A stretch of 7,756 bases of DNA. Source: Candidatus Zixiibacteriota bacterium. GTDB lineage: Bacteria; Zixibacteria; MSB-5A5; GN15; FEB-12. This document shows, in pieces, positions 1 through 6,841 of the stretch (position 1 is its first letter; the number at the start of each line of letters is the position of its first letter). The stretch covers positions 1 to 7,756 of the forward strand of contig JAOZPL010000084.1 of the NCBI GenBank assembly GCA_029932795.1. Reading direction: 5' to 3'. The translations under genes were made by a program, and so were the position numbers. A model generated the notes under the pieces. It did not search any database. It saw only the letters and a program-made list of their open reading frames with translations, and had not been told where the DNA came from.

Positions 1-2420
1 GCGGCTTCGATCTGCTCTCGGGTAAAGCCAAGCTGACGAGGCAGGTTGAAATCCCAGGCATCAATCGTCTCCTCGTCCAAACCGAGCTTGCCGGTCAGGA
101 AATCCTCGCCCAGAGTGTACTTGTTGAAGGCGAAAGTGATGTCAAAGACATTCTCCAGGGAGGCTTCGATTTTTTCCAATTCGATGTCGCTGAATCCTTT
201 GGCTTTGAGCGACTCATGATTGATATATGGTGCCCCCCTGAGGGTACCGCGGCCAGTCGCGTGAGTGATAATATCCTCGATTTCCTGGTCTGAATAGCCA
301 AGCCTGGCCAGCGCAATCGGTACTGACTGGTTGATGATCTTGAAGTACCCGCCGCCAGCCAGTTTTTTGAACTTTACCAGCGCGAAATCCGGTTCGATGC
401 CGGTCGTGTCGCAGTCCATGACCAGGCCGATTGTCCCTGTGGGGGCGACGACTGTGGCCTGAGCGTTTCTATAGCCGTACATCTCGCCCAGTTTGAGGGC
501 CTGATCCCATACCAGTCGCGCTGTCTGAACGATCTCTTCGGGCAGAACACCCGGGTTGAGTCCGACCGGCTTTATCGACAATTCCTCATATTCGCTCTTC
601 TCGGCATTGTAGACAGCCCGGCGGTGATTACGGATGACTCTGAGCATATCTTCGCGGTTGCGGTAAAAACCGGGAAACGGTCCCAACTCCTTGGCCATCT
701 CGGCCGAGGTGACATAGGCCTCACCGGTTAGCAACGCCGACAGGACACCGCACCAGGCTTGAGCGCGCGGTGAGTCGTAGGGAATACCGAGGCGCATGAG
801 AACTGTCCCCAGGTTGGCGAATCCGAGGCCCAGCGTCCGGAACTCGTAGCTTTTCTGAGCGATCGCTTTTGAGGGGAAGGAAGCCATCAGGACGGATATC
901 TCCAGAACAATGGTCCAGAGCCGGGTGGCATGGAGATACTCCTCGATATGGAAGTGCCCCTCCTCGTCAAGGAACTTGGCAAGGTTGATCGAGGCCAGAT
1001 TACAGGCGGTGTCATCGAGGAACATATACTCCGAGCAGGGGTTGGAGGCATTAATACGCCCGTCCCGGGGACAGGTGTGCCACTCGTTGATCGTGGTGTC
1101 GAACTGGACACCGGGATCGGCGCAGGCCCAGGCGGAATAGCAGATCTTGTCCCAGAGTTCAGCCGCGGGGATCGTTTTTGAAATAGAGTCGTCGATGCGT
1201 CTCCTTAGCGGCCAATCCTCGGAAGCCTCGAGTTTTTCGAAGAACTCGTTGGGTATGCGCACGGAGTTGTTGGAGTTCTGCCCGGACACGGTCAGGTAGG
1301 CCTCGCTGTCCCAGTTAGTATTCAGCTCAACGAATTCGATCTCGCTGATCCCGAGCGTGGCCAGTTCCACGACTTTTTTGATATAGGCCGGTGGTACAGC
1401 GTATTGTCTGGCGATTTGTAGAGCCTGTTTGAGCTTCTTGTTTTTTTGCGGATCGGTTTCTATTACCGTGTCGCCATTGTTGCCGGCCATGTGAGCCGCG
1501 CCAAAGATCTCTTTGAGTTGCTGGCGGATGATTCTGGAGCCGGTCACCAGGGCCGCGACCTTCTGCTCCTCGACCACTTTCCAGTTGATAAACTCCTCGA
1601 TGTCGGGGTGGTCCAGGTTGAGTGAGATCATCTTGGCGGCACGTCTTGTCGTACCGCCCGATTTGATGGCGCCGGCAGCGCGATCACCGATACGAAGGAA
1701 TGACATCAGCCCTGACGAATTGCCGCCACCGGAGAGGGGTTCATTAACCCCGCGAATACTGGAGAAGTTGGTGCCGGTTCCGGAACCGTATTTGAACAGT
1801 CGGGCCTCGCGGACCCAGAGATCCATTATACCGCCTTCATTGACGAGATCATCGTTGACCGATTGTATGAAGCAGGCGTGCGGCTGCGGGCGTTCATAGG
1901 CGTTTTTCGTCTCGGTCAGCGTTCGGGAAGCCGGGTCAATATAGAAATGTCCCTGGGGTTTGCCGGAGATACCATAGGCGTGATGCAGGCCGGTGTTGAA
2001 CCACTGCGGTGAGTTCGGGGCGGCGAACTGGTTAGCCAGCATGTAGCAGATTTCGTCGTGAAAGTTCCGGGCATCTTCCTCGGTGTCGAAGTAATTGTAT
2101 TTCTCGCCCCAATATCGCCAGCACCCGGCCATCCGATTGAAAACCTGACGGACGTCTCTTTCACCGCCGGTAACCGGATCGCCATTCTCATCCAGAATCG
2201 CCTGGCCATACTCGTCATACTGCGGCACTCCGGCTTTGCGGAAGTACTTCTGGGCTATAACATCGACCGCTACCTGGGACCAGTTTTCCGGGGCTTCGAC
2301 ATCATCCAGCCTGAAAACAGTGGAGCCGTCCGGATTTTTGATTTCCGAGGAGCGCTTTGTGAAATTTGTGCGGGCGTAAGGTGACTCGCCTTGGCGTGTG
2401 AAAAGGCGTTGTATTTGCAA
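1..2420 (-). CDS. nrdJ: Adenosylcobalamin-dependent (class II) ribonucleoside-diphosphate reductase, N-terminal 806 residues (C-terminus beyond window)
   Basis: Class II ribonucleotide reductase, a cytoplasmic enzyme that reduces ribonucleotides to deoxyribonucleotides using a thiyl radical generated from adenosylcobalamin, without oxygen or a partner radical subunit. I translated the minus strand directly; the frame is open from 2420 to the left edge. Visible signatures: YFRKAGVP near residue 60, PHACFIQSV with Cys183 (first active-site redox Cys), KYGSGTGTNFSS near 211, and NPCSE with Asn460, Cys462 (the thiyl-radical position by analogy with class I enzymes) and Glu464. TACNLASINL follows with Cys473, the second redox Cys. 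APTGTIG and MDCDTTGIEPDF near 655-675 and KKLAGGGYFKI just after are typical of the long NrdJ family. The start is TTG, as the first Met codon lies deep inside conserved sequence and AGGAGGT sits just upstream. The missing tail should hold the C-terminal cysteine pair. Family assignment is very secure; full length is unknown. Confidence 0.96.
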   Translation of the reverse strand, partial: MQIQRLFTRQGESPYARTNFTKRSSEIKNPDGSTVFRLDDVEAPENWSQVAVDVIAQKYFRKAGVPQYDEYGQAILDENGDPVTGGERDVRQVFNRMAGCWRYWGEKYNYFDTEEDARNFHDEICYMLANQFAAPNSPQWFNTGLHHAYGISGKPQGHFYIDPASRTLTETKNAYERPQPHACFIQSVNDDLVNEGGIMDLWVREARLFKYGSGTGTNFSSIRGVNEPLSGGGNSSGLMSFLRIGDRAAGAIKSGGTTRRAAKMISLNLDHPDIEEFINWKVVEEQKVAALVTGSRIIRQQLKEIFGAAHMAGNNGDTVIETDPQKNKKLKQALQIARQYAVPPAYIKKVVELATLGISEIEFVELNTNWDSEAYLTVSGQNSNNSVRIPNEFFEKLEASEDWPLRRRIDDSISKTIPAAELWDKICYSAWACADPGVQFDTTINEWHTCPRDGRINASNPCSEYMFLDDTACNLASINLAKFLDEEGHFHIEEYLHATRLWTIVLEISVLMASFPSKAIAQKSYEFRTLGLGFANLGTVLMRLGIPYDSPRAQAWCGVLSALLTGEAYVTSAEMAKELGPFPGFYRNREDMLRVIRNHRRAVYNAEKSEYEELSIKPVGLNPGVLPEEIVQTARLVWDQALKLGEMYGYRNAQATVVAPTGTIGLVMDCDTTGIEPDFALVKFKKLAGGGYFKIINQSVPIALARLGYSDQEIEDIITHATGRGTLRGAPYINHESLKAKGFSDIELEKIEASLENVFDITFAFNKYTLGEDFLTGKLGLDEETIDAWDFNLPRQLGFTREQIEA

Positions 2421-2425
2421 GCGGT

Positions 2426-2432
2426 ACCTCCT
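2426..2432 (-). promoter_or_regulatory. Strong ribosome binding site fixing the TTG start of nrdJ
   Basis: Read on the minus strand this is AGGAGGT, a near-complete anti-16S match, ending five bases before the TTG at 2420-2418. No ATG or GTG in this frame lies closer, and residues just after the TTG already match the conserved NrdJ N-terminus (SPYA, then SSEIKNPDGS). The site therefore decides the start. Confidence 0.88.
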
Positions 2433-2440
2433 GTAACGCT

Positions 2441-2469
2441 TTTCCCGATCGACTGAAAAAGGCGGGAAA
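2441..2469 (-). promoter_or_regulatory. Inverted repeat in the nrdJ leader, just upstream of the ribosome site
   Basis: TTTCCCG at 2441-2447 is perfectly complementary to CGGGAAA at 2463-2469, giving a 7-bp stem with a 15-nt loop. It lies 8 bp upstream of the nrdJ Shine-Dalgarno. It has no following T tract on the transcript strand, so it is not an intrinsic terminator. It may be a simple leader hairpin; a regulatory role is inference only. Confidence 0.4.
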
Positions 2470-2546
2470 TCTTCTCTATGTTTTTGCCATCCTGGGCAGA
2501 AAAACCTGTTGTTTTTACTGGTCTTTTTTCTTCTCGGGCGGTTCCA

Positions 2547-2563
2547 AGGGCAGCTTTTGCCCT
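2547..2563 (-). promoter_or_regulatory. Short perfect hairpin early in the nrdJ leader
   Basis: AGGGCA and TGCCCT form a 6-bp perfect stem with a 5-nt loop (AAAGC on the transcript strand). It lies about 20 bp downstream of the proximal NrdR box, in the untranslated leader of nrdJ. No T run follows. I saw no B12-box consensus in this leader, so I do not call it part of a cobalamin riboswitch. Confidence 0.35.
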
Positions 2564-2583
2564 GCCACCGGTTGGGAGAAGCG

Positions 2584-2599
2584 GCACAATATATTGTGT
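2584..2599 (-). promoter_or_regulatory. NrdR box, proximal (nrdJ operator)
   Basis: The core CACAATATATTGTG (2585-2598) is a perfect palindrome and matches the known NrdR box, acaCwATATAtwGtgt, almost base for base. NrdR is the zinc-finger/ATP-cone repressor that senses ATP/dATP and controls ribonucleotide reductase genes in most bacteria. The box lies about 165 bp upstream of the nrdJ start codon. It contains TATATT on the minus strand, which could serve as the -10 element, so binding would block the promoter. No nrdR gene is in the window. Confidence 0.85.
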
Positions 2600-2614
2600 T
2601 TGAGAAGTTGAAGA

Positions 2615-2630
2615 CCACAAAAAATTGTGC
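2615..2630 (-). promoter_or_regulatory. NrdR box, distal (nrdJ operator)
   Basis: CACAAAAAATTGTG (2616-2629) matches the proximal box at 12 of 14 positions, differing only in the central A/T bases. Its offset from the proximal box is exactly 31 bp, three helical turns, which is the usual layout of paired NrdR boxes. The pair places both sites on the same face of the DNA, overlapping the region where the nrdJ promoter is expected. Confidence 0.78.
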
Positions 2631-2859
2631 TTTTTTCGAAAAACTTGTATTTTCTTGAGAGGCAACCGCCTAGCTGCAAGACTGACTCAGCAATTAAGCC
2701 CACTGATTCACCCCTGGCTGATACGCATGAGAAATCAATATCCGTAACTGGCTATTACAAAGCGTGTTATACGCCACACTTTTTTTCTATCCCGTCTACG
2801 GCTGTATGTTAATTTTTCTGTGGAGGCTAAGTGGCTAATTTAGAGGAGCTTGTGGACAT

Positions 2860-2906
2860 ATTGACAGGTTATTGACAGATTATGCACAAATGGGTGTTGA
2901 CAGATA
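2860..2906 (+). repeat. Cluster of TTGACAG repeats with an embedded DnaA-box-like site
   Basis: ATTGACAGGTT (2860-2870) is followed directly by ATTGACAGATT (2871-2881), an 11-bp tandem repeat with one mismatch. GTTGACAGATA follows at 2896-2906, and another TTGACAG lies at 3023-3029. TTATGCACA at 2880-2888 fits the relaxed DnaA box TTATNCACA. TTGACA is also the sigma70 -35 consensus, but none of the copies has a good -10 at 16-18 bp. The cluster may be an operator for an unknown regulator; its role is not established. Confidence 0.45.
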
Positions 2907-2915
2907 CAAACCAGA

Positions 2916-2937
2916 GAGACAGTCGTTGCCCTGTCTC
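2916..2937. repeat. 7-bp perfect inverted repeat upstream of the lipoprotein gene
   Basis: GAGACAG (2916-2922) and CTGTCTC (2931-2937) are perfect complements around an 8-nt loop. No T tract follows on either side, so it is not a terminator. It sits directly after the TTGACAG cluster and could be an operator half-site pair or a leader hairpin. Confidence 0.4.
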
Positions 2938-3092
2938 CAACATTGTGTCATCAGCATCCTAGTCCGTATGGGAGAGCAATATCACTGCACGTCAATGCCA
3001 GCCAAGTCGTCTGTCATTTGACTTGACAGCAGGTTTGGCGTAATGCACGTTATTTTGGTCAGCAAGGGCGTTTTTACCAGGAGTTTATAACA

Positions 3093-4160
3093 ATGCGAGT
3101 AAGGGTCTGTGCGATTGTAGCAGTCTGCGGTCTGGCTATCGTTGGTGTGTGGCTCTATCTGTCCGGATGTGATGACGATGACCCGATCGGCCCGGTCCCG
3201 GCAGAGAGTTATCCTGTCTACTTTACAGATATCAACGATACCACGAGCTTCATTTATACCCCGGCCACCGGCAAGATTGATTCTTTTCACCTTCCATTTG
3301 CAGTCCGCGGAATGCAATCCACCGCGAATGGCAGGCAGTTGTACATTACGACCTTAGATTCCACGATGGTATTTGATATAGCCACCGGGGAATTGTCTAC
3401 TTACCTCTCGGATGGCCCCAGAGCCACTTACTTTTCTCCCGACGGCAAGTTGATGGCTGTTTCGGGCGGCGATCTCACTATTCTCAGAATAGCGGATCAG
3501 TCTCTGGTGTACTTCGATACCAGCACGGTCTACGGCGGCATTTTCTCCGCCGACAGCAAGAGCTTCTATGGACTGACACCTGTAGGAGGCGACGGCATCG
3601 TGTACAGGGTAAGTTTAGACAGCGGTTTCGCCGTTACACGGAAAGCTTTTATCGGCAGCGTCGAGGAGATCATACCGTCAGCGGATGAAAGCAAGTGGTT
3701 CCTCTACAAATGGGTGACAGCATACCATTGGCAGTTTGAGGTTTATGACGTGCTGGCCGATTCCATTATCTTTACCAAGACGTTCTGTCCTGGATACGGT
3801 TGGATGGCGCTTACACCTGACAACAAATATCTGTTCTACACGCAACCAGGGCCGCAGTTTGGCGGGGTTGATCCGTGCGAACGGCCGCGCACTATTACAG
3901 TGTTCGATGTCAATAACAATGTCATACACAGCGAGATCAAGGTTTCCAGCTTCTATTTCTTTGAAGGCGATTCTATCCCCTTCGATCTTCCCATTGGCGA
4001 AGTGTACGTTACCCCCGACGGCGACTGGCTCGTTGGCCTTTCCTGTTGTGGCATCGGGTTGTTCATTGCTCTTGACATAAATCATTTAGAGATTGCCAGA
4101 CATGAAAACGTCGGCACGTTTCGGCATATGTCGTGTCTGACAGGGCCAGTTGCGCGGTAA
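3093..4160 (+). CDS. Lipoprotein with beta-propeller-like (YVTN/WD40-type) repeats, function unknown
   Basis: A 355-residue exported lipoprotein. Residues 1-25 form a signal peptide (basic MRVR, then a hydrophobic stretch) ending in a textbook lipobox LSGC, so Cys26 should be lipidated; four Asp residues follow at 27-30. The mature part carries recurring propeller-type units ending in turn-strand motifs: STANGRQLYIT (76-86), SPDGKLMAV (115-123), SADSKSFYGL (152-161), SADESKWFLY (196-205), TPDNKYLFYT (241-250) and TPDGDWLVGL (307-316). These alternate with strands such as TMVFDIATGE (91-100) and ITVFDVNNN (268-276). This suggests a single propeller of six or seven blades anchored in the envelope. 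No catalytic residues are evident; such proteins usually bind ligands or partners. The ATG follows GGAG at a 9-nt spacing. The fold is inferred from repeats; no specific gene is recognised. Confidence 0.85.
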   Translation: MRVRVCAIVAVCGLAIVGVWLYLSGCDDDDPIGPVPAESYPVYFTDINDTTSFIYTPATGKIDSFHLPFAVRGMQSTANGRQLYITTLDSTMVFDIATGELSTYLSDGPRATYFSPDGKLMAVSGGDLTILRIADQSLVYFDTSTVYGGIFSADSKSFYGLTPVGGDGIVYRVSLDSGFAVTRKAFIGSVEEIIPSADESKWFLYKWVTAYHWQFEVYDVLADSIIFTKTFCPGYGWMALTPDNKYLFYTQPGPQFGGVDPCERPRTITVFDVNNNVIHSEIKVSSFYFFEGDSIPFDLPIGEVYVTPDGDWLVGLSCCGIGLFIALDINHLEIARHENVGTFRHMSCLTGPVAR

Positions 4161-4304
4161 GATTTTGGGTGGAAGGAGGGCCGATATTCCTCATGACTTT
4201 GTAGAGGTCCCGTTGTTTTGGATGCAACCCAGGCTCTGTCTAATGCGTATGAACGGCTTAGATGCATCACGCAGCATGTGTATCCTACACTCAGGGAAGC
4301 AGAC

Positions 4305-4310
4305 AGGAGG
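4305..4310 (+). promoter_or_regulatory. Ribosome binding site supporting the GTG start at 4320
   Basis: AGGAGG ends nine bases before the GTG at 4320-4322. This is far stronger than anything before the longer TTG start at 4218, where only AGAGG is seen ten bases upstream. Starting here places a clean signal peptide at the N-terminus, whereas the longer form would bury it behind 34 mostly polar residues. Confidence 0.75.
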
Positions 4311-4319
4311 AAAGTCTCG

Positions 4320-6731
4320 GTGCTCAAGCACATTCTTATATCGGCGTCAGTTGCAATCAGTATTTGCCTGGCTTTGAATCTCATCAATAGCTACGGCTCA
4401 CTGGTGTATGCAACAGAGACCGGTGTGCTGCGGGGTGTCATCACTGATATAGAGACGGGCAAGTCTATCCCGCGGGTGACGGTGCGCGTGGAGGGGACAG
4501 CTATCGCGACACTGTCAAATGACAGTGGCCAGTACCGGCTGGTGCTGCCACAGGGGGAGTATCAACTTAAATTCAGCCATATCAGTTATTATTCGGAGAG
4601 GGTCAGTCTGGTCGTTGGGGACAGTGCCGTCACGCGGGATGTGAGAATGCGCGTTTCTGCCGTAGATATCGGTTCGATGAGAGTGTACACGCGGGCCTAC
4701 GATCCTGCTCAGCAGATCATTGTCGAGGCAATTCGCCGCAAGAAGGATATCCTGTCGAAAATCCACGACTACCGTTTTGATGCGTACATGAAGTTCGTGC
4801 TGCATGACAACAGCGTCCCGGACTCAAGTGAGATCTTCCTGCTGGCTGAGACGCAAACGACCGCCTACTGGGAGCAGCCGGATAAGCATAAGGAAGTGAT
4901 CACCGCCCGGAGACAATCGGCGAACATCAAGGCGGAGAATATTATCATGTCGGTCGGTGAGTTACTGAATTTCAATCGCAACCGGATTGAGCTGGGCGAT
5001 TACCTGATTGTCTCACCGACCGCGAAAGATGCGCTGGATCACTATGATTATTACCTCATTGACACGATCATGGTGGATGGCCGGCGAGTGTATCGGTTGG
5101 AGATGGAGCCTAAGAATCAATTGGAGCCACTCTTTGCGGGGTATGTCCAGATTGTTGATTCGACCTATGACGTGGTGGCGGTTGATCTGGGGTTCAGCGA
5201 AGGTGTCAGTTTTCCCTTCATAGCCAATCCGCACTATTCGCAGCAATATGCACAATTTGAAGACAAGTATTGGATGCCGGTGGAGATCCGCTTTGGAGGC
5301 GATGTTGAGATCGATTTCCCTTTTCCGGGTATTCCCTCGGCGTTTTCCTTTGCCTATGTGGCGTCGCTGTATGGGTTCGAGTTTGAGAGGGGACACGCTG
5401 AGGGATTTTTTGACGAGTATCTGATAGAGGTTGCTGAAGACGCCGATGATCTTGACTCGGTCACATGGAATGCCGGGCAGACAATACCGCTGACCCCCGA
5501 GGAGGTGCAGGCCTATAAGCGAATTGATTCGCTCGAGAACGTGCCGAAACCGTTCGGGAGGCAACTGCTCCGGGCGGGGCTGGGATTGACCTATCTGCTT
5601 ACGGTCGGTGAAGAAAGAATCTTTCATTTCAACCGGGTGGAAGGGCCCTATCTCGGATTGGGATGGCAGTTGAAGAAGCTGATACCCCAGGCTGAGTTGA
5701 CGTTCAGATCCGGTTATGCCTTCGATCGCGAGTACTGGCAGCACCGTTACGGTTTCAGTTATCTGCTGAGTGAAAAGCGGCGATTGCGCCTGGGAATGGA
5801 GTATCACAACGAGATAACACGGCGAGAAACGATTGTCTCTGACAGCAGCTACAACCCATCGTTCCTGGCCCTGATGTATAAGATGGATCCCTTTGATTAC
5901 TATCGCGAAGAGGGGTTCGAGCTTTATGCATCAATCAGGCCGGTCAACCAGACGCGCCTGGCATTTACATATTCCGATCACCATCACTACTCAACATCGG
6001 TGAATACCGACTACAGTGTCTTTCGCAGGGATCAGGAACCGCGATCGAATCCGGGCATCGTCGAAGGTGAGTACCGGTCGGTTTCCATCGAGTTCAAGTA
6101 TGACTCGCGCAAGCGTTTCAAGGACAAGGGCCGGGAACGGATTCTACCCATGTCGCTATATACGAAGTTTGCAGCCGGAATAGAGTATGCCTCGCCGGAT
6201 TTTATTGATAACGACTTTGATTTTCGCCGGTATTACGCCTCGCTTTTCCGAAGGCAGCGCCTGTTCGGTCTCGGGGTTACTTCGCTTTCGGCCTACTGGG
6301 GGTCATCCGACGGAGACTTGCCGCCCCAGAGGTATTTCACTGTTGACCACGGGAATGGTGTTTTCTTTGAGCCTCGTGGTTTTAGCACGCTTGACGAGGA
6401 CAGTTTTGCAGGCAACCGGGCACTACTGGTACGTGTCAACCATGCCTTCCCTGATCGGCTGTTCGCCCGCACCGGTTTGCCGTTGCTGAGAAATCTGCCG
6501 TTCAGCCTGTCGGTTCAGGGCGGGGTGTTCTGGACAGAGTTCCGTAATCATGTCTGGCAGACCGGTGACGACGAGGTCAGGACAGCTCGCACCGCCTATA
6601 GCGAGATTGGCTTTGGCCTGGCCAATCTGACACCTTTCTTGTCGCCATTCAATATGGCTGTTTGTCTCAACTGGCAGCTCTCGGCTTATGATACCAGTCG
6701 GTTCGGGCTCCAATGGGGAATCAAGCTCTAA
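4320..6731 (+). CDS. Outer-membrane protein: carboxypeptidase-regulatory-like domain plus DUF5686 barrel
   Basis: An 803-residue envelope protein of the DUF5686/carboxypeptidase-regulatory-like family, common in Bacteroidota and relatives. Residues 1-31 are a signal peptide (LKH, hydrophobic core, cleavage after VYA). Residues about 36-111 form a small Ig-like domain: GVITDIETGKSIPRVTV, SNDSGQYRLVLPQGEY and the following strand are typical of the CarboxypepD_reg-like fold found at the N-terminus of many TonB-linked outer-membrane proteins. The family hallmark YDPAQQIIVEAIRRKKDI (127-144) and DYRFDAYMKF open the DUF5686 part, which runs to the end. The C-terminal half is rich in alternating aromatic strands, as in an outer-membrane beta barrel, and ends FGLQWGIKL, a beta-signal-like tail though with Leu rather than Phe last. 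Substrate and role are unknown for the family. An alternative TTG start at 4218 would add 34 residues. It lies 159 bp after the lipoprotein gene, so co-transcription is possible but unproven. Confidence 0.86.
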   Translation: MLKHILISASVAISICLALNLINSYGSLVYATETGVLRGVITDIETGKSIPRVTVRVEGTAIATLSNDSGQYRLVLPQGEYQLKFSHISYYSERVSLVVGDSAVTRDVRMRVSAVDIGSMRVYTRAYDPAQQIIVEAIRRKKDILSKIHDYRFDAYMKFVLHDNSVPDSSEIFLLAETQTTAYWEQPDKHKEVITARRQSANIKAENIIMSVGELLNFNRNRIELGDYLIVSPTAKDALDHYDYYLIDTIMVDGRRVYRLEMEPKNQLEPLFAGYVQIVDSTYDVVAVDLGFSEGVSFPFIANPHYSQQYAQFEDKYWMPVEIRFGGDVEIDFPFPGIPSAFSFAYVASLYGFEFERGHAEGFFDEYLIEVAEDADDLDSVTWNAGQTIPLTPEEVQAYKRIDSLENVPKPFGRQLLRAGLGLTYLLTVGEERIFHFNRVEGPYLGLGWQLKKLIPQAELTFRSGYAFDREYWQHRYGFSYLLSEKRRLRLGMEYHNEITRRETIVSDSSYNPSFLALMYKMDPFDYYREEGFELYASIRPVNQTRLAFTYSDHHHYSTSVNTDYSVFRRDQEPRSNPGIVEGEYRSVSIEFKYDSRKRFKDKGRERILPMSLYTKFAAGIEYASPDFIDNDFDFRRYYASLFRRQRLFGLGVTSLSAYWGSSDGDLPPQRYFTVDHGNGVFFEPRGFSTLDEDSFAGNRALLVRVNHAFPDRLFARTGLPLLRNLPFSLSVQGGVFWTEFRNHVWQTGDDEVRTARTAYSEIGFGLANLTPFLSPFNMAVCLNWQLSAYDTSRFGLQWGIKL

Positions 6732-6841
6732 TCGGGCGGTCTTATAGGGCAAATCGTAACAGTCCCAAGCAGTTGCAGAAGAGACCGGCGGGAAGTGGGT
6801 CAGGTTAGCGAACGGGGTTTTGATCGTACGCTGAAGGATGG

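Larger units (their letters stand above)
2421..3092. other. Long divergent intergenic region between nrdJ and the lipoprotein gene
   Basis: This 672-bp stretch separates two divergently transcribed genes and holds no convincing full-size gene; the frames that cross it have no family resemblance and mostly overlap the nrdJ start. The left third contains the nrdJ leader and NrdR operators. About 2640-2820 shows nothing I can name beyond A/T-rich tracts. About 2820-3030 contains repeated TTGACAG motifs, a DnaA-box-like 9-mer, an inverted repeat and a possible tiny ORF. I could not find a well-spaced -35/-10 pair for the plus-strand gene. Confidence 0.7.

Noticed and set aside
1513..1899. 128-codon plus-strand open frame opposite nrdJ
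   Set aside because: It mirrors the highly conserved catalytic-domain sequence of nrdJ; no ribosome site or family resemblance.
2270..2665. 131-codon minus-strand frame over the nrdJ start and operators
   Set aside because: It overlaps the conserved nrdJ N-terminus in another frame and begins within the operator region.
2421..2700. Cobalamin riboswitch upstream of nrdJ
   Set aside because: No B12-box consensus or the expected multi-helix layout could be found by eye; a covariance search would be decisive.
2765..2786. Possible intrinsic terminator: short GTGT/ACAC stem followed by seven Ts
   Set aside because: The stem is only 4 bp, and no plus-strand gene lies upstream for it to terminate.
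2840..2910. Replication origin suggested by DnaA-like box and repeats
   Set aside because: Only one full match to TTATNCACA, no extended AT-rich unwinding region, and no dnaA, dnaN or rep gene in view.
3023..3052. Sigma70 promoter for the lipoprotein gene at the TTGACA nearest its start
   Set aside because: No acceptable -10 hexamer at 16-18 bp spacing (CACGTT or ACGTTA there).
3678..4085. 135-codon minus-strand frame inside the lipoprotein gene
   Set aside because: Shadow frame opposite the propeller repeats; no independent support.
5013..5807. 264-codon minus-strand open frame inside the DUF5686 gene
   Set aside because: It is antisense to a well-supported gene with family motifs and shows no recognisable domain.
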